Of a DNA stretch of 64,000 nucleotides, positions 29,604 through 37,467 are shown one piece after another (within the stretch, counting starts at the first letter, position 1; every line of letters begins with the position of its first letter). The DNA is taken from positions 1-64,000 of the forward strand of contig VCMS01000244.1 in assembly GCA_022539475.1 (NCBI GenBank), in the 5' to 3' direction. Origin of the DNA: Gracilaria domingensis. Its lineage: Eukaryota; Rhodophyta; Florideophyceae; Gracilariales; Gracilariaceae. A program made the translations under genes and the position numbers. The notes beneath the pieces are model-generated. The model was not told where the DNA came from. It was given only the letters and a program-made list of their open reading frames with translations, and searched no databases.

Positions 29604-30467
29604 TTAGTTTTTTGGGTTGTTTGCCCTTTGAACCCTATTTCCATAGTGGTTCTTGGCAAAGCATCCTTTCTTTTTGCATAGAAAGCATAATTTGTTATCC
29701 CAACAACGTTTTTTCTCGTCCGTAGAAATTATTGGATTTCTTCTCATTTTAATATTTCCAATTTGCATCGGAACAGGTCCTTGATTGCTACTGTTAGTGG
29801 TTCCTAAACGGTTTACATTCCAGGTACCACTACGGAATATATTATCTAATTTATCTGCAATTTTCATTGCATCTTGCACATTTGATGGTTCTGCTCGCTC
29901 TACTTCAATTCGAGTTCTTGTTCTTAATCCTTGACTATAGTGGAATAATTGTTCCGCTTGAGTCATGGTAGGAATTTGCAATAACCATCTTGTGAATTCT
30001 TGATTATAGGATCGCACAGTACTAAATTTTCCAATTTGCTTTAATTCGCATAACTTTCTTCTTGCGGTTAATTCTCTATTCACAGGCTCGAAATACTGTA
30101 GGAGTTTATCTTTAAATTCATTGAATGATTTAATTTCATTGCCATCAATAGTAATTAACTCCCACCATTGTAATGCGTCCCCACTCATATAGCTAACAGC
30201 ATATTTAATTTTTTGTTCTTCGGATGGTTCATTAGTCATGCCTAGAAAAATATTCTCTAAACATTTTATCCAACTACGAGCATTCTTACCGGAGAACTTT
30301 TCTGGTTTACCAATTTTTAATGCAGTGTTAGGCTGGTTACTATTAACGAAACCCACAAAGGCACGATTAGCATTATTTAGTTGGTTTTGTAGTTGAGCTA
30401 CTTGCTGCTGTAGTTCTTGAATGGCTTGCACACTTTGTTGAAATTGAGCTTGAGGAGGATTAGACAT
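29604..30467 (-). CDS. E2 Gag
   Basis: 287 codons from a clear ATG. A Gln-rich N-terminal helix (about residues 1-40) is followed by a retrotransposon gag capsid domain (W-rich core, ALQWWELI, FEPVNRELTARRKL, LFHYSQGL) and a basic C-terminus with one Cys-His cluster. The cluster reads CFLCKKKGCFAKNH, that is C-x2-C-x4-C-x4-H, with the last two ligands in the reverse of the usual C-C-H-C order. It forms the viral-like particle shell and binds genomic RNA. Confidence 0.88.
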   Translation of the reverse strand: MSNPPQAQFQQSVQAIQELQQQVAQLQNQLNNANRAFVGFVNSNQPNTALKIGKPEKFSGKNARSWIKCLENIFLGMTNEPSEEQKIKYAVSYMSGDALQWWELITIDGNEIKSFNEFKDKLLQYFEPVNRELTARRKLCELKQIGKFSTVRSYNQEFTRWLLQIPTMTQAEQLFHYSQGLRTRTRIEVERAEPSNVQDAMKIADKLDNIFRSGTWNVNRLGTTNSSNQGPVPMQIGNIKMRRNPIISTDEKKRCWDNKLCFLCKKKGCFAKNHYGNRVQRANNPKN

Positions 30468-30604
30468 TTTAAAATATAAGTACTTTTATAATTTCACGCA
30501 AACTTTGACTCAACTCAATCTTCAAATTTAATTCAAATATCTTCAAATTTCTAAACTCAATTCAAATTTTACTTAATTCAATTACCAATTCAATTTATCT
30601 TACG

Positions 30605-31573
30605 TTAATGCTTAGCTTTGAAATATTTGATGACGTCACTAATGGTATCAACCGATTGTTTCGGAGTCTTGTTCACCTTAGTAAATGGATCACCAGTTGG
30701 CAACGTGGCAAAGGTGGCATACTCACGATATGAGCTTACACGAAGCTGATGGTCGTGTGTCAGCACGTGATGACAGTAAGCCAAAGCGTCCTTACACCAC
30801 AGGTCGCACAGGTGGCAAGATATCTGCAACTTGTCCACGTAGTCCACAAGTACACGGTGACGTCCGGCGCCCCAACCTGATTGGCTGATCAAAGCTGATA
30901 TGTGATTGGTCGAACAGTTGTGATCTGTCCACGACACAGTAGGTGACTTGTGACGGTGACAGTCACGGCATAGATCACGCACACGTGGCGTAACGGTGTC
31001 ACGAGGCAAGCAAATGGGGTGAATCGGCTTACACTCCAAGCGTGACTTATTTACAGCCTTGAGTATCCTGTCAATGCGGTTACCGGCAGGTTTACCCGGC
31101 TGAAGGTGAGGCGTTGTCAGCGGAGCGTAAGTATCCTCGTCAGTCGGTAAGTAACCGCTCTGATTTTTCGTTAACCGCGGTGCTCTGATTGGACGTGGCA
31201 ATTTCTTAAAAACCGGCTTGAGCATCCCGCCACGTAGAAACGTGGACACGGAAGGCTTACAGGCGACAACTGTCGATTTCGATGAAGAAGAATGTGCGGA
31301 AACAGTCTGAATAACAGGAATCCGATCTCCACTTGGCAACGTGTTATTATTGTCGTTCTGGTCACGTGGTGAAATTTGATTAGTCGACAAATTCGGCTCC
31401 TTATTGGTTAAATTCGACGGATGACGTGTTCTACTTGGTGCGTCGTAATTGGCCGTCTTCTTGTCCTTGCTGACCACGTATTCAACTTTGTCCACGTCGG
31501 ACTGTTTTTCAGTTTTACTGTCAGCAGATTTAGTCACTGTAAAAATGTTGGTACTGTAAAGCCATGCTACCAA
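30605..31573 (-). CDS. E2 5' zinc-finger ORF (ORF0)
   Basis: A frame of up to 322 codons between the primer-binding site and gag. It contains a C2H2 finger, CHLCDLW...HHVLTH (C-x2-C-x12-H-x3-H), near residue 250, and a second Cys-rich spot (CRDCHRH). The rest is Ser/Thr/Asn-rich and basic. No ATG exists in the first 116 codons, and the frame stays open back into the LTR without one, so it needs a spliced leader exon, a non-AUG start or internal initiation at Met 117. Its position upstream of gag and its zinc finger parallel the LTR-encoded zinc-finger ORF of E1. Function unknown; RNA or DNA binding is likely. Confidence 0.6.
   Translation of the reverse strand: MVAWLYSTNIFTVTKSADSKTEKQSDVDKVEYVVSKDKKTANYDAPSRTRHPSNLTNKEPNLSTNQISPRDQNDNNNTLPSGDRIPVIQTVSAHSSSSKSTVVACKPSVSTFLRGGMLKPVFKKLPRPIRAPRLTKNQSGYLPTDEDTYAPLTTPHLQPGKPAGNRIDRILKAVNKSRLECKPIHPICLPRDTVTPRVRDLCRDCHRHKSPTVSWTDHNCSTNHISALISQSGWGAGRHRVLVDYVDKLQISCHLCDLWCKDALAYCHHVLTHDHQLRVSSYREYATFATLPTGDPFTKVNKTPKQSVDTISDVIKYFKAKH
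31561..31572 (-). other. E2 primer-binding site
   Basis: The plus strand reads GCCATGCTACCA, ending in CCA 3 nt before the 5' LTR, as a tRNA 3' end would. The coding strand thus starts TGGTAGCATGGC. The tRNA identity is not determined. Confidence 0.65.
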
Positions 31574-31575
31574 AT

Positions 31576-32043
31576 TGTAGCAATCTGGAAAGTTTTTCTG
31601 AAAGTTTTGTTTTCAAATGTTTAGAACTTACTGATTATTTTCAGATTTTGGACTTATTTCAGGTCTTTCAGATTTTTGGATAATTTTCAGATAATTTCAG
31701 AAGTCTACGGACAACTGGGTTCTGGTATTGTTTCAGGAAAGAGTGTCTTGTCGGGGGAGGCTCTTTGAGGGACTCGATCCCGCTCTGCACTTGGAGCGGG
31801 AAGAGAGAGAGCGCAAAGGCCGGCGACAAGAACAGTTTATATAATGCTCTAAGAACTATAGTAGAAGCACTGTAGTGTAGATAAACATTAGCAGTAACTA
31901 CAATAAACTTCTAATTATTAACCATACTCATTGTAGATATAACAACCATTATTTCCACCACAATAATTCCAGCAAATCCAAATTCTAGCCTAAGTAGAAG
32001 TCCCAAATTCAATAAATTGATTTGCGGCAATCAATTCATAACA
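31576..32043 (-). repeat. E2 5' LTR
   Basis: 468 bp, matching 24984-25451. It is followed by the TSD copy CAAAC at 32044-32048. Confidence 0.93.
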
Positions 32044-32048
32044 CAAAC

Positions 32049-32637
32049 CCGCATCTCCCAGGGAAGCACGAGAAACGCAACATGTCCTCAAATGATACGC
32101 CCTAAGAAGAAGATCGGTTCGTCAAATAAAGTGCTGTATGAGTATTTGTCTCTTTATTTTCATAGAATTCTTTTTCCTTGTGCTGGTGTCACGTTTCATG
32201 TAGGAACTGTAAAATGTAAGCTGTAAGATGCAAACAACGGAACACTTTAATAAAATGTTACAGGTTAATGTATCACCGCATACTTGAAATATTTGCAAGG
32301 CGTGTTGAAGAACCTGCAATATGTCTTTGTCCATATTCAAGAACTATAATCTTTTTGTCCAAATTTGATGCTCATGCAAGAAAAACCGAGAAAAAAGTAT
32401 TGGCTTCAACCGCAAAGCCAGTAAAAAGATAAACGAAAACAAACGTTGCGTTTTTTGCTCCAAAACAGCGTTTTTTGCTTTATATACATTGTTATACTGC
32501 TTAACAAAGCGGCGATAGTGGTACAACTTTAAGTTATCTTTTTCGTACTGCTCATATATATTGCAACACAATCAAAATTTAAACAAAAACGTATACCTGC
32601 CCATAGAAATCAAAAAACGTTTTGTGTACTAAAATAA
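32049..32637. other. AT-rich flank between E2 and the E3 fragment
   Basis: No gene or repeat is recognised. It ends abruptly at 32638, where sequence identical to the E3 gag start begins. Confidence 0.4.
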
Positions 32638-32963
32638 GCGATTACTTCCCGATCCAGGGACCGATATTCTCGAGCGGGTACCACCTGACCGCGCAGGGGC
32701 ATTCGAGGTAACCGATCTTCCTTTTGAGGACGTAGCTCGGCGTGGCGTACTGCAGCTTGCCAACCGAACTCGGGGGCTATTACGCGAACAAGTGCGAGAC
32801 TTCCAAACTGCAGCCAAAAAGGGGTGAGAGATCTCGTATCACAACCAGGTCAACGGGGCCGCGACCTTCAATCTCCCAAAAAGGTAATTCCAAGTGTCCA
32901 TATTCCAAGCGACACAACAAACCCAGTTATGGTCCTCCACCGTTCTAGGTCGGGAGACCAAAA
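32638..32963 (-). mobile_element. Truncated second copy of E3: gag start and primer-binding site
   Basis: This segment repeats 43956-44281 almost exactly. It holds the first codons of E3 gag (ATG at 32817) and the primer-binding site (32945-32960, CTAGGTCGGGAGACCA on the plus strand). It lies beyond the 3' LTR of E3, where host DNA would be expected. So the LTR at 32964-33953 is shared by two head-to-tail units, the left one cut off at 32638. Confidence 0.85.
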
Positions 32964-33953
32964 TGTAGAGCAAAACCCTGCGCTAGGCGCGATGGGGAAT
33001 CTCCACTAGGATGTCCGAGTCCTACTCCCTGGATGGGATAGAAACAGTGGCAGAACCCTCTGTCCGTGCTCGAGTCGCGAGACAAGCCGGGTGTAAGACC
33101 GGAGACGGTGACTGGATATACCTACAGAGGTGAGGTGCAAAGAACGGTGTAGATCCCGAGGTGAAGTGTGATCCGAACCTGGAGAGATGGAGAAAAAGGG
33201 GACCGTGTCAACGGGGGGGGAAGCTCACGGTGCAACCGTCCGGAGCGAAGCTACGGACCGTGCCAACCGGCGGAAACAGGTCCGATAGCGGAGCGACGCA
33301 CAAAGGCGTGCCAAAAATATACCCAATACTGGGGCGGAAGCAATACCTGAACCAGGTGAACGGGTGACAACAACAGTCACGAAAGTGAACAACAAAATAC
33401 AATGACAACAACAAGGGACCGATACAACGGTAGATATAACAAAGATTCCAGAGATGGCAAGATGCAAGCTTCCTAAGTGACCCTGAGGGGTAGTAGTGCC
33501 GAAACCAATCGTGGTTACTCTCCGAGGGGAGTGGTAAACCTACGTAGGCAGCTGTCTACTATAGCCCGATCCTGAACAGGACGCGACTCAGATGTCCATT
33601 TACTCGTCGGCTCCAGGGTGAGATCACCCGAGCATATATACTATTACTACTACGGTATCTACAATACACACCTCCCGAGGGTCATACACGTGGACGACCC
33701 ACTGTCAGGGTGCGGGGTATTCCCCAACGGGCGTGGCACAAATATCTAACTAGCCAGCTCCACCACGTGGCCTACTATCACACCCACTAGGCACTTCCCA
33801 TGCAGGGTCTACCTATTAAGGGTCCAACCAAACCATCCCAACAATACCCAAAATTAAAGGGAGTTTTCATAACTTAGCCACGTCACCGGCCATCGGTACC
33901 ATCTCATTATGAGAACCGTGATGCATCCGATAGCGGAAAACCGTTGCTCCACA
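32964..33953 (-). repeat. E3 3' LTR (shared with the truncated left unit)
   Basis: 990 bp, about 99% identical to 44282-45270. On its right it abuts a polypurine tract (3' LTR context); on its left it abuts a primer-binding site and gag start (5' LTR context). It therefore serves both roles in a tandem arrangement. Confidence 0.9.
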
Positions 33954-33966
33954 TCTCCCCCTCCTT
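33954..33966 (-). other. E3 polypurine tract
   Basis: The coding strand reads AAGGAGGGGGAGA directly before the LTR. The same core, AAGGAGGGGGA, precedes the 3' LTR of E4 at 55604-55616. It primes plus-strand DNA synthesis. Confidence 0.85.
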
Positions 33967-34022
33967 AGGTTCGAGCGCGAGCGCGAGCGCGACGTCGAAG
34001 TACCGACATCGGGAGTATAGAT

Positions 34023-36080
34023 ATGACGTCCCCTCAGGGTTCTACCGACCACTTGGTTCTTCCACGCAAGCGGCTTTCGCCTCCGACTTCGGATATAACT
34101 CCTCCTTCTCCTCCGATATCTCGGCGTCCGCTGCCAGTCTCAACTGCTTCTTCTCCTCCTCTAGCAGGAATGAATCCGAGCCCGTTCCATACCAACCCGC
34201 TCCCGGGGAACTCGTCGTCAGCTCCGCAAGCGGCGTCTGAGGTGCCCTCGGGCAGTGCGTCACAACAAGGACATCCTCCTCAAGGCCCCTCCCAATACTT
34301 TGGTGGGTTTCAGTCAGCTCCTCTCCCTCAAGGGAATCCGTACGGTGGTCCGCTCAACCAACCCTACGCGGGGTACAACCATCTCGGATTCTTCCCTTCT
34401 CAAGCGCAAGCTCCGGTCCCGCAAGCGGTGGCTCCTTTCAGCTTCTACGAGGCGTATCCCCATCCGGGTGCTCCTCTTCCGATGCCTCCGGCTCCTCCAG
34501 TTGCTCCTACTCAGCAGGCTTTCGATCCTAACGCCATTGCTTGGAATTCCGAGCAGGCTGTCCCGTTGACGGTGAACCCCCGTGGGTGGATTAGTCGTGA
34601 GTCCCTCGTGAATCGGGATATACGCCGCGAGGGCCTTATCTTCTCCCACGCGCCGTGGTTCCACCCGACAGCGGTTGCCGATGAGGCTCTCATCGATTCT
34701 TACGCCGTGAACGGAATGCTCCCAGGTGGGATCCCCCGAGATGCAGTACGCTCCTGCGAGTGGCGAACCCGCATTGCGGTAGAACCTCACTTGCTCCGAT
34801 GTGAACGCGGAGAGTCTCTTGACCAAGCGCGTGGGGAGATGGCTCGTTTGGCTTACTCTAGGGTTGGAAGGTTGCGATATGATCATCCGATTCCGGCAGA
34901 ATTCGACTTCGACGTGTCGCACTATCGTACCTACGGGGAGGTTTCATATGGCAACGCGTTGGCGGAGTTTCCGGAAGCGGAGCATCGGTATCACTTTGGT
35001 GAAGTGGATCCTGATATCCTCCTGTGGAGTCGTCCCTTGCTGAGGGCAGAGTTCCGATACCTGTCACGGAGTAGGCGTCACAACCGTGATCTCTATGATT
35101 TCGAGAGGCGGGTCCGGTTTGAGCGGAATGCGCGCTCCCGTCGGGGACTTCTAATTCCGTATCCAAATTTGGAGGTGGATCGTTTGCGCTTCGATGCCTT
35201 ACCGTCCCGATACGTGGGCCTTCCATCGTGGTGGAGTCGGGTAGAGGTCCCTGCGGGGTGTTTTGCTGAACTCCCGCCGAGCATCTACTATATCGGCTCG
35301 CGGTTGATAGACAATCCCGACTCGGGCTATTGGTCGTTGATACTCGCCGAGTGGGCTGCCCGCGTCGCGGTTCACCTCCTGTGGGATGTCTATGATCACT
35401 ACCGCTTGTGGTATCTTCCTCCAAATTTGAGGTGGCTCCTTCGAAGGATTGATCTCGTTACCCCCTTGGGTTCCGAGGCTAACCAGGAAGAGGTTGGGGA
35501 GTTGTTGGATGTAATCGACAGGGTCGATTGGGACCGAGTTCCGGTAGCTTGGCAGCCTGACAGGCGAGAGCGTTTCCGCGACCGATCACCGGGGCGAATT
35601 TCCACCCGTTCCGGGGTCTGGGTGTACTACGACCCGTGGGAGCGCCAGCTCATCTCTCAAGAGCAAGCGAACGCGATGGCCGCACTTCCCCGCGCTATGC
35701 CGGTAGGTCACCCAGTTGGGTTTGTGTTCCCTGAGAACTATGCCATGCCCTCGGATGTCCCTGATCCAATGGTGGATAATGATGAGATCGCCGTCGTTGC
35801 CGGAACAGGCCAACTCACTGGCATTCCGAATACGGACCCGAACGCAACTGCGGTCCCGACGGAGGGCGCTCCTGCCCCTGAGGGATGGTCCTTGATAGCT
35901 CCCACCGCACAACCGGCAAATTGGGCCGGAAGCGTGGCTTCCCTTCGGGCCGATCTCCAGGCTCATGGCGTGCCAATCCCTCCGGGCGTGAACACCATCG
36001 CAGGGCTAGCTGCCCTCGCGAGCGAGTACTTCTCACAGAATCCCAACGCTGGAAGCGGGGCTCCTCCGACCAGCGGCTAA
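34023..36080 (+). CDS. Intact 685-codon ORF antisense to E3 gag-pol
   Basis: An uninterrupted frame from an ATG 70 bp inside the 3' LTR, running opposite to the element's own genes and lying between the chromodomain ORF and the polypurine tract. The first 180 residues are Pro/Ser/Gln-rich and disordered in appearance. The remainder is rich in Arg, Trp, Tyr and Leu, with short repeated-looking patterns (LRYDHP, YHFGEVDP, FRYLSRSRRHNRDLYDFERR), then an acidic and Ala/Pro-rich tail. No zinc knuckle, protease, RT, recombinase or membrane span is present, and I do not recognise the family. It could be driven by antisense transcription from the 3' LTR. A branch point and 3' splice site on this strand lie at 36380-36406. 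I first considered it as ORF1 of the neighbouring DIRS element, but the PPT and LTR place it inside E3. Confidence 0.65.
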   Translation: MTSPQGSTDHLVLPRKRLSPPTSDITPPSPPISRRPLPVSTASSPPLAGMNPSPFHTNPLPGNSSSAPQAASEVPSGSASQQGHPPQGPSQYFGGFQSAPLPQGNPYGGPLNQPYAGYNHLGFFPSQAQAPVPQAVAPFSFYEAYPHPGAPLPMPPAPPVAPTQQAFDPNAIAWNSEQAVPLTVNPRGWISRESLVNRDIRREGLIFSHAPWFHPTAVADEALIDSYAVNGMLPGGIPRDAVRSCEWRTRIAVEPHLLRCERGESLDQARGEMARLAYSRVGRLRYDHPIPAEFDFDVSHYRTYGEVSYGNALAEFPEAEHRYHFGEVDPDILLWSRPLLRAEFRYLSRSRRHNRDLYDFERRVRFERNARSRRGLLIPYPNLEVDRLRFDALPSRYVGLPSWWSRVEVPAGCFAELPPSIYYIGSRLIDNPDSGYWSLILAEWAARVAVHLLWDVYDHYRLWYLPPNLRWLLRRIDLVTPLGSEANQEEVGELLDVIDRVDWDRVPVAWQPDRRERFRDRSPGRISTRSGVWVYYDPWERQLISQEQANAMAALPRAMPVGHPVGFVFPENYAMPSDVPDPMVDNDEIAVVAGTGQLTGIPNTDPNATAVPTEGAPAPEGWSLIAPTAQPANWAGSVASLRADLQAHGVPIPPGVNTIAGLAALASEYFSQNPNAGSGAPPTSG

Positions 36081-36514
36081 ACCTTATGGAGGTCTTACTC
36101 TCCCCACCATAGTATCTTGAGGTAGTACTGAGTAAAGCCAGCTAGTGGCGCTTTCTTCTTAGCCCTTTTTAGGGATTCTTCTCGGCAACGAGCTTCTGCT
36201 TCATCTCCTTCTTCATCTTCCTTCTTCAGGACCTTCTCCTTCTTCCTTCCATAGGATTCTCAGCATCCTTTTTCTCTTCCATTCCATGGCTTCTCGGCGT
36301 AGATATCTTCTTTCTCCTTTTTAGGCATTTTCTACTTTTCCGCAGTGCGGCATTGTCCCGATAATTCGGTGGTTACTACTACTAACACTTCTCTCCTATT
36401 ATACAGAGGATCTCTTCCTACTTCTTAACTTCATCTCCTCTTCTCGAGCGTCACTCTTCTCTTCTTCAAACCGCAGAGCGGGCACGAGAACTGTAAACTG
36501 CACCGGTTAACGGG
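36081..36514. other. Pyrimidine-rich spacer with 3' splice signals on the plus strand
   Basis: Rich in CTTCTTC on the plus strand. It contains TACTAAC at 36380-36386, followed by a pyrimidine tract and CAG ending at 36406, a complete intron 3' end on the strand of the antisense ORF. A donor would be needed upstream; GTAAAG near 36134 or GTAGTA near 36124 are candidates. Confidence 0.5.
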
Positions 36515-36895
36515 CTATCCCACCATCGCATTGTCCAACGTTGGAGGCAATGGTGTCCGAGATCGGCGATGATACGACAACACCTTGGACCTAGGGAGGT
36601 GTTCAATTGGCTCCCAAGTGTCCTCCTCTGGGGAATAGCCGTACCAACGCACTCTATACAGTAGCTTCCCTTCGGGGCTTTTCTCGTGTTCCACGATACG
36701 ATCTACCACGAATTCCTGTGGGTATACGCCATCCTTGGCATCTCCTGGTGCTTCTCCCGACATTGGGCAGTGATGTCCAGTGGTACCCACGCGGGTTAGT
36801 GGTCCTTGGAAGCGTTGAACCGATCTTCGGGGCGGTGGACAGGTGGACTTTGGTCTTCTCAAGCCGTCCTGACGGAGTGCGCTAACTCCCGACAC
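36515..36895 (-). CDS. E3 chromodomain ORF
   Basis: 126 codons on the element's coding strand. The C-terminal half is a canonical chromodomain: EFVVDRIVEHE, LLYRVRWYGYSPEEDTWEP and HLPRSKVLSYH, with the aromatic cage positions (Phe/Val, Trp, Trp) in place. In chromoviruses this module is fused to integrase and guides insertion to histone marks. Here it lies about 570 nt downstream of the integrase stop in another frame, so it is reached by splicing or frameshift, or has been separated by decay. The Met at 36895 is simply the first in the frame. Confidence 0.75.
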   Translation of the reverse strand: MSGVSALRQDGLRRPKSTCPPPRRSVQRFQGPLTRVGTTGHHCPMSGEAPGDAKDGVYPQEFVVDRIVEHEKSPEGKLLYRVRWYGYSPEEDTWEPIEHLPRSKVLSYHRRSRTPLPPTLDNAMVG

Positions 36896-37467
36896 GGGCG
36901 TCCAATTGCCTCACAAGTGAGTTCAACCGAAAACTCTCGATCTCCGGAGTCCGGCGAGCTCCTTTCTTTCCCAAACGGGCGGCCAACCGACGAACGGTAG
37001 CGTCCGTTTTGCGGAACCACTTTCACTTTGGTCGCAGAAGAGCCGTTGCGACGGAGAAGTAGCCTACAGCACTCCCTGCGCAGGGCGGCGGAACGCTGGA
37101 CCACGGCGCATATCCGGCCGTGCACTCCATTTTCATTGGATGGTGGCGCGCGCGTGTGTGCCACACATCCCGTGAACGGTATCTACAGTGTCAGTTTCCG
37201 ACAAGCGGTCGCTAAGCGGCGGGCACCACTCTCCGGCAATGGCATCGGATTACAGTATTCAATCTCGAATCTCCCGCCATAGGGCTGCGCATTCGCACTG
37301 CGCGCGGTTCCATTTACCGTAATTCCGGGTCCGACGCACTATAGCGTTCCGTCTGCTAAGCAGCGCCCTTCATGGGACTTCTCCACTTCCCGACCAAGGC
37401 TTTCCAGCACAATCCACAAGGATTCTTTTCTTCTTAACTCTCCCACTGCGGGCCATTCCCAGGTGGG
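36896..37467 (-). other. Spacer between E3 integrase and chromodomain ORFs
   Basis: Open frames exist on the minus strand (for example 36859-37164), but I see no domain. It may be the coding linker between integrase and chromodomain, broken by frameshifts. Confidence 0.35.

Larger units (their letters stand above)
24984..32043 (-). mobile_element. LTR retrotransposon E2 (Ty3/Gypsy with chromodomain), full length
   Basis: A 7.06-kb element with 468-bp LTRs at 24984-25451 and 31576-32043 and a perfect 5-bp TSD, CAAAC, at 24979-24983 and 32044-32048. Coding is on the minus strand: a zinc-finger ORF, gag, protease-RT-RNase H, integrase with chromodomain, then a small ORF3 overlapping the pol end. 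The LTRs differ by about two substitutions, so insertion is recent, yet pol carries two in-frame stop codons. The element is AT-rich compared with E1 and E3. Confidence 0.95.

Noticed and set aside
34023..36080. 685-codon ORF as ORF1 of the DIRS element that continues at 45271
   Set aside because: It has the right strand, but a polypurine tract adjoins the E3 LTR at 33954 and the E3 LTR pair encloses the ORF. The ORF1-like tail of the DIRS element is at 45271-45733 instead.
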